In this document: positions 1 through 5,442 of the stretch, piece by piece
How positions within the stretch are numbered: the first letter of the stretch is position 1
Layout of the letters: the number at the start of each line of letters is the position of its first letter
Source: Anaerohabitans sp036788095
GTDB taxonomy: Bacteria; Zhuqueibacterota; Zhuqueibacteria; Residuimicrobiales; Residuimicrobiaceae
DNA length: 5,766 nt
Reading direction: 5' to 3'
NCBI GenBank assembly: GCA_036788095.1
Contig: DAIQOA010000253.1
Coordinates: 1-5,766 of the forward strand
Notes under the pieces: model-generated
Told to the model about the DNA's origin: nothing
Seen by the model: only the letters and a program-made list of their open reading frames with translations
Database searches by the model: none
Made by a program: the position numbers and the translations under genes

Positions 1-1
1 G

Positions 2-1894
2 CCTGATCTGCCCTATTTTGAAAAAGAAAAGAGCGGACGCTATCAGATCTCTTTCGGCCTGCAGGGGTTCAAACCCGTGCCGCCCAGCGGCCTGATCTAC
101 GGCCAAAAGGTGTCGCTGCTGCTTTCGGAACTGTTTTTTCCTTTTGATCAGACTGATAATTTCGACCGGCTGCCCATACCATTTCGCTGTGTAGCCGTGG
201 ACCTGGTCACCGGCGCGGATGTGGTTTTGGGCGGCGGTTCGCTCACCAAAGCGATCCGGGCCACTATGTCCATCCCTACGGTCTTTAGCCCGGTGGAATG
301 GGGGGATTCGCTGCTGGTGGACGGAGGGCTTAACAACAATCTGCCCGTGGATGTGGTGAAACGTATGGGCGCTGAGGTCGTCATCGCGGTCGATGTGCAG
401 AGTCCGCTGCTGAGCCGCGACAAACTAACCTCCGCGGTGACGGTGCTGCAGCAGACGGTCAATCTGGTGGGCCTGGAGCGATGGCGCAAAAATCTGGAAA
501 TGGTCGATGTGATCATTCAACCGGATATCAGCCAGTACGGGGCCGCGGATTTTGAACCCGCCAAGATCGGACGGATTCTCTATCAGGGGAAACTGGCCGC
601 CGATGCGGCCCTGCCATTGCTGCTTGCGCTGCAAGAAAAATACGGGTTGCATCGTCCGGCAGGAGTTGTAATGCAACAACGGGTTTTTAACAAACATCCG
701 ATTATCAGCGGCATTCAGATTACCGATCAGCAAAAGCTGCCGTTTTCATTCATCTATCGGCTGCTGGGGGTGCATCCGGGTGAACGGTTGGACACCGGGC
801 AGTTGAATCACAACATCATGGATCTGTACGGCCTGGGCTATTTTGAATCGCTCATCTATGAAGTGATTCCGATGGACAGCCACTATGTGGATCTTCATTT
901 TCATGCTCGCGAAAAATCTTTCCGCCAGCTGCGCGTGGGCTTGCGCTATGACGATCGCCATAAATTGGTCGCTGCGCTGAATCTGCAGGCGACCAATCTG
1001 CCGGTGCCGGGATTTCGCTTTGAAAATGAGCTCCAGTTCGCCGGCCTGACGCGGTTGTGGTCCCGCGCTTCGTACCCATCGCGAGCGCTGAACCTGCCGG
1101 TCTATCCCTTCGCTCATGTCCTGTACAAGGATATCCCGGTCCATCTGTTCGACGACAGTGGCCAGCGGATTGCCGAATATCCAGACCGCTCCATCAGCCT
1201 CGGCGGCGGAATCGGCATGGTGTTGGGCAAATCCTGGAACGCCTCGATCGCGTATCAACAGGAGCGAATGGACATCGAGCCTAATGTCGCCCGGCAGGAT
1301 CCGTCGTTCGCCTATTCCTGGCACCATCGTCTGCGTACGCTGGAATCCCAATTGACCATCGACCGGCTGGATGACGTGCTTTTGCCGCGTAACGGCCTCA
1401 ATCTAAAGCTCGAGCATGTGTCGAGTATGCCGGAATTGGCCACTGATGTGAACTATCAGCAATTGAGCCTCAGCCTCGATCTGTACAAAACGGTTTATCG
1501 TCGGCACACCTGGCGAGGATACGCCTTCTGGGGCTACAGTTCTACCCATGTGCCGCCGTACAAATATTTCAAACAGGGCAGACCGCACTTTTTCGTGGGC
1601 ATGAACGACGACCAGTTGACCTGTCCGGACCTGAGCATCGTGCGCCTGGACTATCGCTATGAGCACAAGCCGGATATTTTTTTCTTGCTCATCGCCAACC
1701 TGGCGTTCGAGATTCATGATACGGGATCTCCCATCTATTACCGGAAAAACAGTCTTCAGGGCGCCGGCCTCGGCATCCGGTTGCTGTCGCCGGTGGGACC
1801 CCTTGAGGCTGTGGTCGGCCGGGGGGACCGGGGCCTTTCCACCCCGGGGCGAATGCAAACACGGGTTTATGTGACGCTGGGATATCGGTTTTAG
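2..1894 (+). CDS. Patatin-like phospholipase with POTRA-like segment and C-terminal outer-membrane beta-barrel (PlpD-like), 5' partial
   Basis: The reading frame is open from the window edge, so the start and the patatin nucleophile motif (GxSxG) lie upstream. 630 residues are visible. The first ~190 are the back half of a patatin domain: a segment ending in AIRATMSIPTVFSPV, then LLVDGGLNNNLPVDV, whose Asp (codon 320-322) is the expected catalytic Asp of the Ser-Asp dyad in the D-G-G/A motif. Around nt 700-915 is a POTRA-like unit (PIISGIQIT ... LDTGQLNHNIMDLYGLGYFE). The rest, about 325 residues, has alternating-residue strands, a DRLDDVLLPRNG turn and a C-terminal SPVGPLEAVVG ... LGYRF, as in Omp85/BamA-type barrels ending in Phe. 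In the PlpD (type Vd) family the barrel anchors or exports the patatin lipase at the outer membrane. Domain assignments are from family knowledge; lipase activity and secretion are inferred. The stop is TAG at 1892-1894. No T-rich terminator follows, only the hairpin repeats. Confidence 0.88.
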   Translation, partial: PDLPYFEKEKSGRYQISFGLQGFKPVPPSGLIYGQKVSLLLSELFFPFDQTDNFDRLPIPFRCVAVDLVTGADVVLGGGSLTKAIRATMSIPTVFSPVEWGDSLLVDGGLNNNLPVDVVKRMGAEVVIAVDVQSPLLSRDKLTSAVTVLQQTVNLVGLERWRKNLEMVDVIIQPDISQYGAADFEPAKIGRILYQGKLAADAALPLLLALQEKYGLHRPAGVVMQQRVFNKHPIISGIQITDQQKLPFSFIYRLLGVHPGERLDTGQLNHNIMDLYGLGYFESLIYEVIPMDSHYVDLHFHAREKSFRQLRVGLRYDDRHKLVAALNLQATNLPVPGFRFENELQFAGLTRLWSRASYPSRALNLPVYPFAHVLYKDIPVHLFDDSGQRIAEYPDRSISLGGGIGMVLGKSWNASIAYQQERMDIEPNVARQDPSFAYSWHHRLRTLESQLTIDRLDDVLLPRNGLNLKLEHVSSMPELATDVNYQQLSLSLDLYKTVYRRHTWRGYAFWGYSSTHVPPYKYFKQGRPHFFVGMNDDQLTCPDLSIVRLDYRYEHKPDIFFLLIANLAFEIHDTGSPIYYRKNSLQGAGLGIRLLSPVGPLEAVVGRGDRGLSTPGRMQTRVYVTLGYRF

Positions 1895-1999
1895 CAGTCA
1901 ACCTTATTCGCAAGTTTCCTCGTGGCACAAGCCGTGGCGCAAGCCCCCTGGCTAGCGTTGCAGTCAATCTCATCCTCAAGCTTCCCCGTGGCGCAAGCC
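1895..1999. repeat. Imperfect direct repeat, two 39-bp copies (1895-1933 and 1961-1999)
   Basis: The two 39-bp copies begin CAGTCAA and end CAAGCC. They match at 32 of 39 positions by hand alignment, with a 66-bp period. The last 12 bases of the first copy (GTGGCACAAGCC, 1922-1933) are followed at once by a near-identical 12-mer (GTGGCGCAAGCC, 1934-1945), which recurs at 1988-1999. A 22-bp stretch at 1932-1953 is repeated exactly at 1986-2007. The first copy starts directly after the stop codon of the patatin gene, so the repeat forms its 3' untranslated region. No known element family is recognised. Confidence 0.85.
1938..1957. repeat. Palindromic hairpin repeat, copy 1 (one mismatch)
   Basis: Arms CGCAAGCC (1938-1945) and GGCTAGCG (1950-1957) flank a CCCT loop. 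Seven of eight positions pair; the exception is A opposite A. It is the degenerate member of a set of three related hairpins in this gap. There is no following T-run, so it is not a typical intrinsic terminator. Confidence 0.65.
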
Positions 2000-2011
2000 C
2001 CCTGGCTTGCG
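1992..2011. repeat. Palindromic hairpin repeat, copy 2 (perfect 8-bp stem)
   Basis: Arms CGCAAGCC (1992-1999) and GGCTTGCG (2004-2011) are perfect reverse complements around a CCCT loop. The sequence after it (GCTTTATGC) lacks the run of T expected of an intrinsic terminator. A role as 3' mRNA stabiliser or as a REP-like element is possible but not shown. Confidence 0.75.
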
Positions 2012-2035
2012 GCTTTATGCATAATCAAAGAATCA

Positions 2036-2054
2036 CGCAATCCAGTGGATTGCG
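2036..2054. repeat. Palindromic hairpin repeat, copy 3 (perfect 8-bp stem, compensatory variant)
   Basis: Arms CGCAATCC (2036-2043) and GGATTGCG (2047-2054) are perfect reverse complements around an AGT loop. Compared with copy 2, one stem pair has changed from G-C to T-A on both arms, keeping the pairing. The right arm extends into GGATTGCGCCAC (2047-2058), the reverse complement of the GTGGCGCAA-CC motif of the direct repeats, so this copy carries that motif in inverted orientation. Confidence 0.75.
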
Positions 2055-2184
2055 CCACAAGCCATCAGACTCGTCAATGATTTGCCTTTGTCCAGCCACA
2101 GGCGGCGTTTCGCCCATGTGTGCGGATTCGGCCGGCGTAAAAAGGATCCGCTGATGCGGCATAGAGGCTTGCCCTTTGTGCATT

Positions 2185-2213
2185 TTGACATTGCTTAAAA
2201 ATGTTGGAATAAT
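2185..2213 (+). promoter_or_regulatory. Sigma70-type promoter for the aldolase gene
   Basis: A perfect -35 box TTGACA (2185-2190) is followed by a 17-bp spacer and a -10 box AATAAT (2208-2213, five of six consensus bases). TGG at 2205-2207 gives an extended -10 (TGn). Transcription would start near 2220, leaving a leader of about 65 nt before the ATG at 2287. No operator-like palindrome overlaps the promoter, so strong constitutive expression is the simplest reading. Confidence 0.8.
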
Positions 2214-2272
2214 TAGAAAATTTCGCTATATTTATTCTTGTATTTTTTTGCAAGATCCCTTATCAGCCATCG

Positions 2273-2279
2273 AAAGGAG
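2273..2279 (+). promoter_or_regulatory. Ribosome binding site fixing the aldolase start
   Basis: AAAGGAG lies 7 nt before the ATG at 2287. It selects this ATG over the earlier in-frame non-ATG start near 2176. That earlier site lies upstream of the promoter and would add a 37-residue extension absent from the family. Confidence 0.88.
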
Positions 2280-2286
2280 TTACCCT

Positions 2287-3258
2287 ATGCATCACTATAA
2301 AGACCTTGGTCTTTGCAACACCAAGGAGATGTTTCGCAAAGCCGTTAACGGAAATTATGCGGTTCCTGCCTACAATTTTAATAATATGGAACAACTGCAA
2401 GCGATCATCGCCGCCTGCATTGAGACTAAATCCCCGGTCATCCTCCAGGTTTCTTCCGGGGCGCGCAAATACGCCAATCAGATTTTATTGCGCTACATGG
2501 CGATGGGCGCCATGGAGATGATCAAAACCGCCGGGCTCTCTCTGCCGGTGGCCCTGCATCTGGATCACGGCGACACCTATGAATTGTGCGTCTCCTGCAT
2601 CGAGTCCGGTTTTTCTTCCGTGATGATCGATGGTTCGGCTCACTCGTTCGAGAAGAACATCGAGCTGACCAAAAAAGTGGTCGAGTACGCCCACCAATAC
2701 GATGTCTCCGTAGAGGGCGAATTGGGGGTTCTGGCGGGCATCGAGGATGAGGTGAGCCACGAGGCGAGCCATTACACCAATCCCGATGATGTGGAAGAGT
2801 TTGTCGCCAAGACCGGCGTGGACAGTTTAGCCATCTCGATCGGCACTTCACACGGCGCCTACAAGTTCAAGGTGAAACCGGGCGAATCGGTGCCGCCGTT
2901 GCGTTTCGACATTCTCGAAGAGGTGGAGCGCCGGATTCCTGGTTTTCCGATTGTTCTGCACGGCGCCAGCTCGGTGATGCCGGAATACGTGAACATGATC
3001 AACCAGTACGGCGGCAAAATGGAAAACGCCGCCGGCATTCCCGAGGAGCAACTGCGCCGCGCCGCTGCCTCCGCCGTATGCAAAATCAATATCGACAGCG
3101 ACGGCCGGTTGGCCATGACCGCCAAGATCCGCCAGGTGCTGGCCACCAAGCCGGGTGAGTTCGATCCGCGCAAGTATCTCGGCCCGGCCCGCGAGGAACT
3201 GGTGGCCATGTACAAACATAAAAATGAACACGTGCTCGGCAGCGCCGGAAAGGCGTGA
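2287..3258 (+). CDS. fba: Class II fructose-bisphosphate aldolase
   Basis: This 323-residue cytoplasmic metalloenzyme should interconvert fructose 1,6-bisphosphate with dihydroxyacetone phosphate and glyceraldehyde 3-phosphate in glycolysis and gluconeogenesis. The class II signatures appear in order: YNFNNMEQL (29-37) near the N-terminus; LHLDHGD with the catalytic Asp93 and zinc ligand His94; VEGELG with Glu145; GTSHGAYKF with zinc ligand His189 and the phosphate-binding loop; LHGASS with zinc ligand His225; and NIDSD (268-272) for the second phosphate. These assignments come from alignment to family knowledge, not from a search. Length and the insert between Gly226 and the NIDSD motif suggest the class IIB type. 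A close alternative is a tagatose- or other ketose-bisphosphate aldolase, which sequence motifs alone do not exclude. It has its own promoter and terminator, so it is probably monocistronic. No key residue is missing. Confidence 0.93.
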   Translation: MHHYKDLGLCNTKEMFRKAVNGNYAVPAYNFNNMEQLQAIIAACIETKSPVILQVSSGARKYANQILLRYMAMGAMEMIKTAGLSLPVALHLDHGDTYELCVSCIESGFSSVMIDGSAHSFEKNIELTKKVVEYAHQYDVSVEGELGVLAGIEDEVSHEASHYTNPDDVEEFVAKTGVDSLAISIGTSHGAYKFKVKPGESVPPLRFDILEEVERRIPGFPIVLHGASSVMPEYVNMINQYGGKMENAAGIPEEQLRRAAASAVCKINIDSDGRLAMTAKIRQVLATKPGEFDPRKYLGPAREELVAMYKHKNEHVLGSAGKA

Positions 3259-3275
3259 GCGCCGACTGGAACGCA

Positions 3276-3309
3276 ATGTCGGACCTCTAAAAGGTCCGGC
3301 ATTTTTTTT
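3276..3309 (+). terminator. Rho-independent terminator of the aldolase gene
   Basis: An 11-bp stem (ATGTCGGACCT at 3276-3286 with AGGTCCGGCAT at 3292-3302) has one T-G wobble and a CTAAA loop, and runs into eight T (3302-3309). It begins 17 nt after the stop codon. It separates the aldolase transcript from the DUF1638 gene downstream. Confidence 0.93.
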
Positions 3310-3477
3310 AGGCAGGCCCTTTCTGTCGTGCTGTCGTTTCGCGTTGATAGGGCCGGGACCCGGGCGCCGTTCCTTGCCCCGGCTTATGCCGTGGCCCGCG
3401 CAACAAACGCTCACTTCCACGGATCCTGCTTTAACAAACTCTTTCGATCACCGGTCTACCATGGAATAGTAACGATC

Positions 3478-4242
3478 ATGCGTTTCAAATTGATCTCTTG
3501 TGAAGTTTTTTTTCGCGAATCAAGTCTATGCGCCGCCCAATCGCCCCATGTCATTGACGTGGAATTCACCGACAAGGGCGCCCATGACCGCAGCGACTAT
3601 CTGCGCGAACTGCTGCAGCGCAAAATCGATGAGGCGGACGCAGCGAAGAAATACGACGCCATTCTGCTGGGCTTTGGATTGTGCGGCAATTCCGTGCTGC
3701 ATCTGCGGGCGCGCTCCATTCCTCTGGTTCTGCCGCGCGCTCACGACTGCTGCACTCTGTTCCTGGGCTCCCGTCGGCGCTTTCAGCACTATTTCAGCGA
3801 CAATCCCAGCCTGCCCTTCAGCGCCGCCGGTTATATGGAACGCGGCGATACCTATGTGCATGAAGACCACTTTGCGCGGATGATGTCGGCCGATAGCTCT
3901 TTGGCCGACATCATGGAAAAATACGGTGAGGAAAACGGCCGTTTTATCTGGGAGACGTTGCACCCGGAATCAAAGGTGTACGACCAGAATAAAATGGTTT
4001 ACATCGAAATTCCGGAGACCAGCCGTCTGGGACATGCAGAGCGCTGCCGCCAGGCCGCGCTGGCCGAAGGAAAAGAGTTCATTCTGCTGAGCGGGGACCT
4101 GCGCTTGCTGAATCAGTTGGTGCAGGCGGATTGGCCTGAGGACGAATTTCTCATCGTCCGGCCCGGGGAACAGATCGCCGCGGTCTATGATTGGGACCGG
4201 ATCGTTCGTGCCGTCCCCGTCAGCACCGACGTCCAGCCGTGA
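3478..4242 (+). CDS. DUF1638 family protein of unknown function
   Basis: This 254-residue protein matches my knowledge of the DUF1638 family: an N-terminal RFKLISCEV strand, the core YDAILLGFGLCGNSVLHLRARSIPLVLPRAHDCCTLFLGSR (59-99), and a C-terminal LRLLNQLVQADWPEDEFLIVRPGEQI segment. No signal peptide or membrane segment is visible, so it is probably cytoplasmic. Cys8, Cys69 (GLCGN) and Cys91 with His89 (AHDCC) sit in the parts of the family I recall as conserved, so a metal or cofactor site is possible but unproven. Family members often occur near corrinoid methyltransferase genes in methylotrophic methanogens and anaerobes; no such gene is in this window. The ATG at 3478 starts at the family's N-terminal motif. 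Its Shine-Dalgarno is weak (GGAA at 3463-3466), and no convincing promoter was found in 3310-3477, although the terminator upstream implies one. Confidence 0.85.
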   Translation: MRFKLISCEVFFRESSLCAAQSPHVIDVEFTDKGAHDRSDYLRELLQRKIDEADAAKKYDAILLGFGLCGNSVLHLRARSIPLVLPRAHDCCTLFLGSRRRFQHYFSDNPSLPFSAAGYMERGDTYVHEDHFARMMSADSSLADIMEKYGEENGRFIWETLHPESKVYDQNKMVYIEIPETSRLGHAERCRQAALAEGKEFILLSGDLRLLNQLVQADWPEDEFLIVRPGEQIAAVYDWDRIVRAVPVSTDVQP

Positions 4243-4254
4243 CACTCGGTGCTG
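4221..4254. repeat. 9-bp inverted repeat straddling the DUF1638 stop codon
   Basis: CAGCACCGA (4221-4229) and TCGGTGCTG (4246-4254) are perfect reverse complements separated by 16 nt that contain the TGA stop (4240-4242). There is no T-run after it, so it is not a standard intrinsic terminator. It could fold in the mRNA between the DUF1638 and dehydrogenase genes and affect processing or coupling, or be a protein-binding palindrome. Confidence 0.55.
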
Positions 4255-4320
4255 GATCCCTTTCTGTCCGGCGCCGCTTCCCTGTTTCATCGCCTTGATA
4301 AAAAATCAGCGAGAAGAAAA

Positions 4321-5442
4321 ATGAAATACGCACTTGTCGGTTTCGGAACCATCCGCCATACCCATGTGCGCGCTATCACGCAAGTCTGCCATGGCAAGAT
4401 CGTCGCGGTCTGCGCCACCGATCTGGACCGCGTCAAGCTGGAATCGATCCCGGACGCCAAACCCTACCAGGATTATCGTCAGCTGTTGCAGTTGGAAAAG
4501 GTGGACGCGGTCGTAGTTCTGACGCCGCATGCGCTTCACCCCGAGATCAGCGCCGCCGCTCTGCAGGCCGGTTGTCACGTTTTTTGTGAAAAACCCGTGG
4601 CCGTGCACAAGCTCCATGCCGAGCCCCTTGCCGCGGCCGTGGCCCAAAGCGACCGCGTGTTTGCCGTCAACTATATGAACCGGTTTCGTCCGGATGTGCA
4701 GGCGGTTAAAACCATTCTCGATGAGAACCGGTTGGGTAAAATTCAGACCGTGCATTTTGTCAATAACAACTGGCTTCGCTCCCGCGCTTATTTCCGCTCC
4801 AGCGATTGGCGCGGCACCTGGGCCAAAGAGGGGGGCGGCGTGTTGACCAATCAATCCCCCCATGATCTCGACCGCATCATTTATCTCTTTGGTCTGCCTG
4901 TAGAAGTGGCGGCGCAGGCCGGCACTTCAGAGTTTCACAACGACCTGCTGGTCGAGGACCATGTCGACGCTCTGCTCTTCTTCCGCAACGGCATGCGGCT
5001 GTATTTTTCCACCGCCACCCACCTGCATCCCGGTGTGGATCGCATGGAAATCTGGGGCGATCGCGGTTATCTCAGAATGGAGAGCGGCGTGGTGACCCTG
5101 GCGCTGCTGGACGAGCCTCTGGCGGAATGGAACGAGAGAAACGAGGAGATGTTCGGCGCCCCGCAACCCACCTGGAGTGAGCGCAAAATCGCACCCCTTT
5201 CCTTTGACGATCTGCACGCCGCCGGCCACCTCAATTTCGTCCGCGCGGTCGCCGGCCAAGAGCCGGTGATGACCTCGTTTGCCCAGGCGCTGCAGTCTGT
5301 GGAATTGGCCAACGCCATGGTGCTGGCGGGCTATACCAAAAAATGGGTGACGCTGCCGCTGGATGCGCAGGCCTACAATGAATTTCTCCAGGAGATGATC
5401 CGCTGGGAACAACGGATCGAGCCGAATGGCACGAAACTCTGA
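4321..5442 (+). CDS. Gfo/Idh/MocA family NAD(P)-dependent dehydrogenase
   Basis: This 373-residue cytoplasmic oxidoreductase should act on a sugar, inositol or related polyol; the substrate cannot be read from the sequence. The N-terminal Rossmann fold begins YALVGFGTIRHTHV (3-16) and continues through VDAVVVLTPHALHPE (61-75) to the family hallmark CEKP with Lys91. NYMNRFRP (117-124) leads into the C-terminal substrate domain. There GGGVLTNQSPHDLD (171-184) supplies the His181/Asp184 pair that usually works with the Lys. Length is normal for the family. Oddity: the dinucleotide loop reads G-F-G-T-I-R, with Arg12 where the third Gly/Ala of GxGxxG/A is usual. The ATG at 4321 follows an AG-rich stretch (GAGAAGAAAA) and starts exactly at the Rossmann strand; further upstream in frame nothing resembles the family. 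It lies 78 bp after DUF1638 and overlaps the next gene, suggesting one operon. Confidence 0.9.
   Translation: MKYALVGFGTIRHTHVRAITQVCHGKIVAVCATDLDRVKLESIPDAKPYQDYRQLLQLEKVDAVVVLTPHALHPEISAAALQAGCHVFCEKPVAVHKLHAEPLAAAVAQSDRVFAVNYMNRFRPDVQAVKTILDENRLGKIQTVHFVNNNWLRSRAYFRSSDWRGTWAKEGGGVLTNQSPHDLDRIIYLFGLPVEVAAQAGTSEFHNDLLVEDHVDALLFFRNGMRLYFSTATHLHPGVDRMEIWGDRGYLRMESGVVTLALLDEPLAEWNERNEEMFGAPQPTWSERKIAPLSFDDLHAAGHLNFVRAVAGQEPVMTSFAQALQSVELANAMVLAGYTKKWVTLPLDAQAYNEFLQEMIRWEQRIEPNGTKL

Larger units (their letters stand above)
1895..2286. other. 392-bp intergenic region: repeat cluster plus promoter region
   Basis: No convincing coding sequence is visible on either strand. The left part (1895-2063) is a cluster of imperfect direct repeats and short palindromes, listed separately. 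The middle (2064-2180) shows little apart from a weak possible hairpin at 2097-2120 (CACAGGCG against CGCC..TGTG with a 2-nt bulge). The right part (about 2181-2280) turns AT-rich and carries a promoter and ribosome binding site for the aldolase gene. The change in base composition between the halves is easy to see. Confidence 0.75.

Noticed and set aside
746..1351. 201-codon open frame on the - strand inside the patatin-barrel gene
   Set aside because: It is antisense to a well-supported coding region, and its translation shows no family motif. Long open antisense frames are expected in GC-rich genes.
1895..2063. CRISPR array
   Set aside because: There are only two imperfect copies with unequal spacing and similar sequence between them. 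There are no regular unique spacers and no cas genes.
2176..2286. N-terminal extension of the aldolase from an upstream non-ATG start
   Set aside because: It overlaps the -35/-10 promoter, has no ribosome binding site, and adds residues that the family lacks. The ATG at 2287 has a strong Shine-Dalgarno.
3353..3363. CCGGGACCCGG palindrome as a hairpin or operator
   Set aside because: The loop is one base, so it cannot fold as a hairpin. Short G/C palindromes are expected by chance in this composition.
2848..3420. 190-codon open frame on the - strand across the aldolase 3' end and terminator
   Set aside because: It is a shadow of the aldolase gene. It also runs through the intrinsic terminator hairpin and has no recognisable motif.
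3431..3460. Possible promoter before DUF1638 (TTAACA as a -35)
   Set aside because: No acceptable -10 box lies at 16-18 bp, so I could not support a promoter call.
3328..3477. N-terminal extension of the DUF1638 protein
   Set aside because: The extension has no family resemblance. The ATG at 3478 begins at the conserved RFKLISCEV strand.
4306..4863. 185-codon open frame on the - strand within the dehydrogenase gene
   Set aside because: It is antisense to a gene with clear Gfo/Idh/MocA motifs, with no motif or ribosome binding site of its own.
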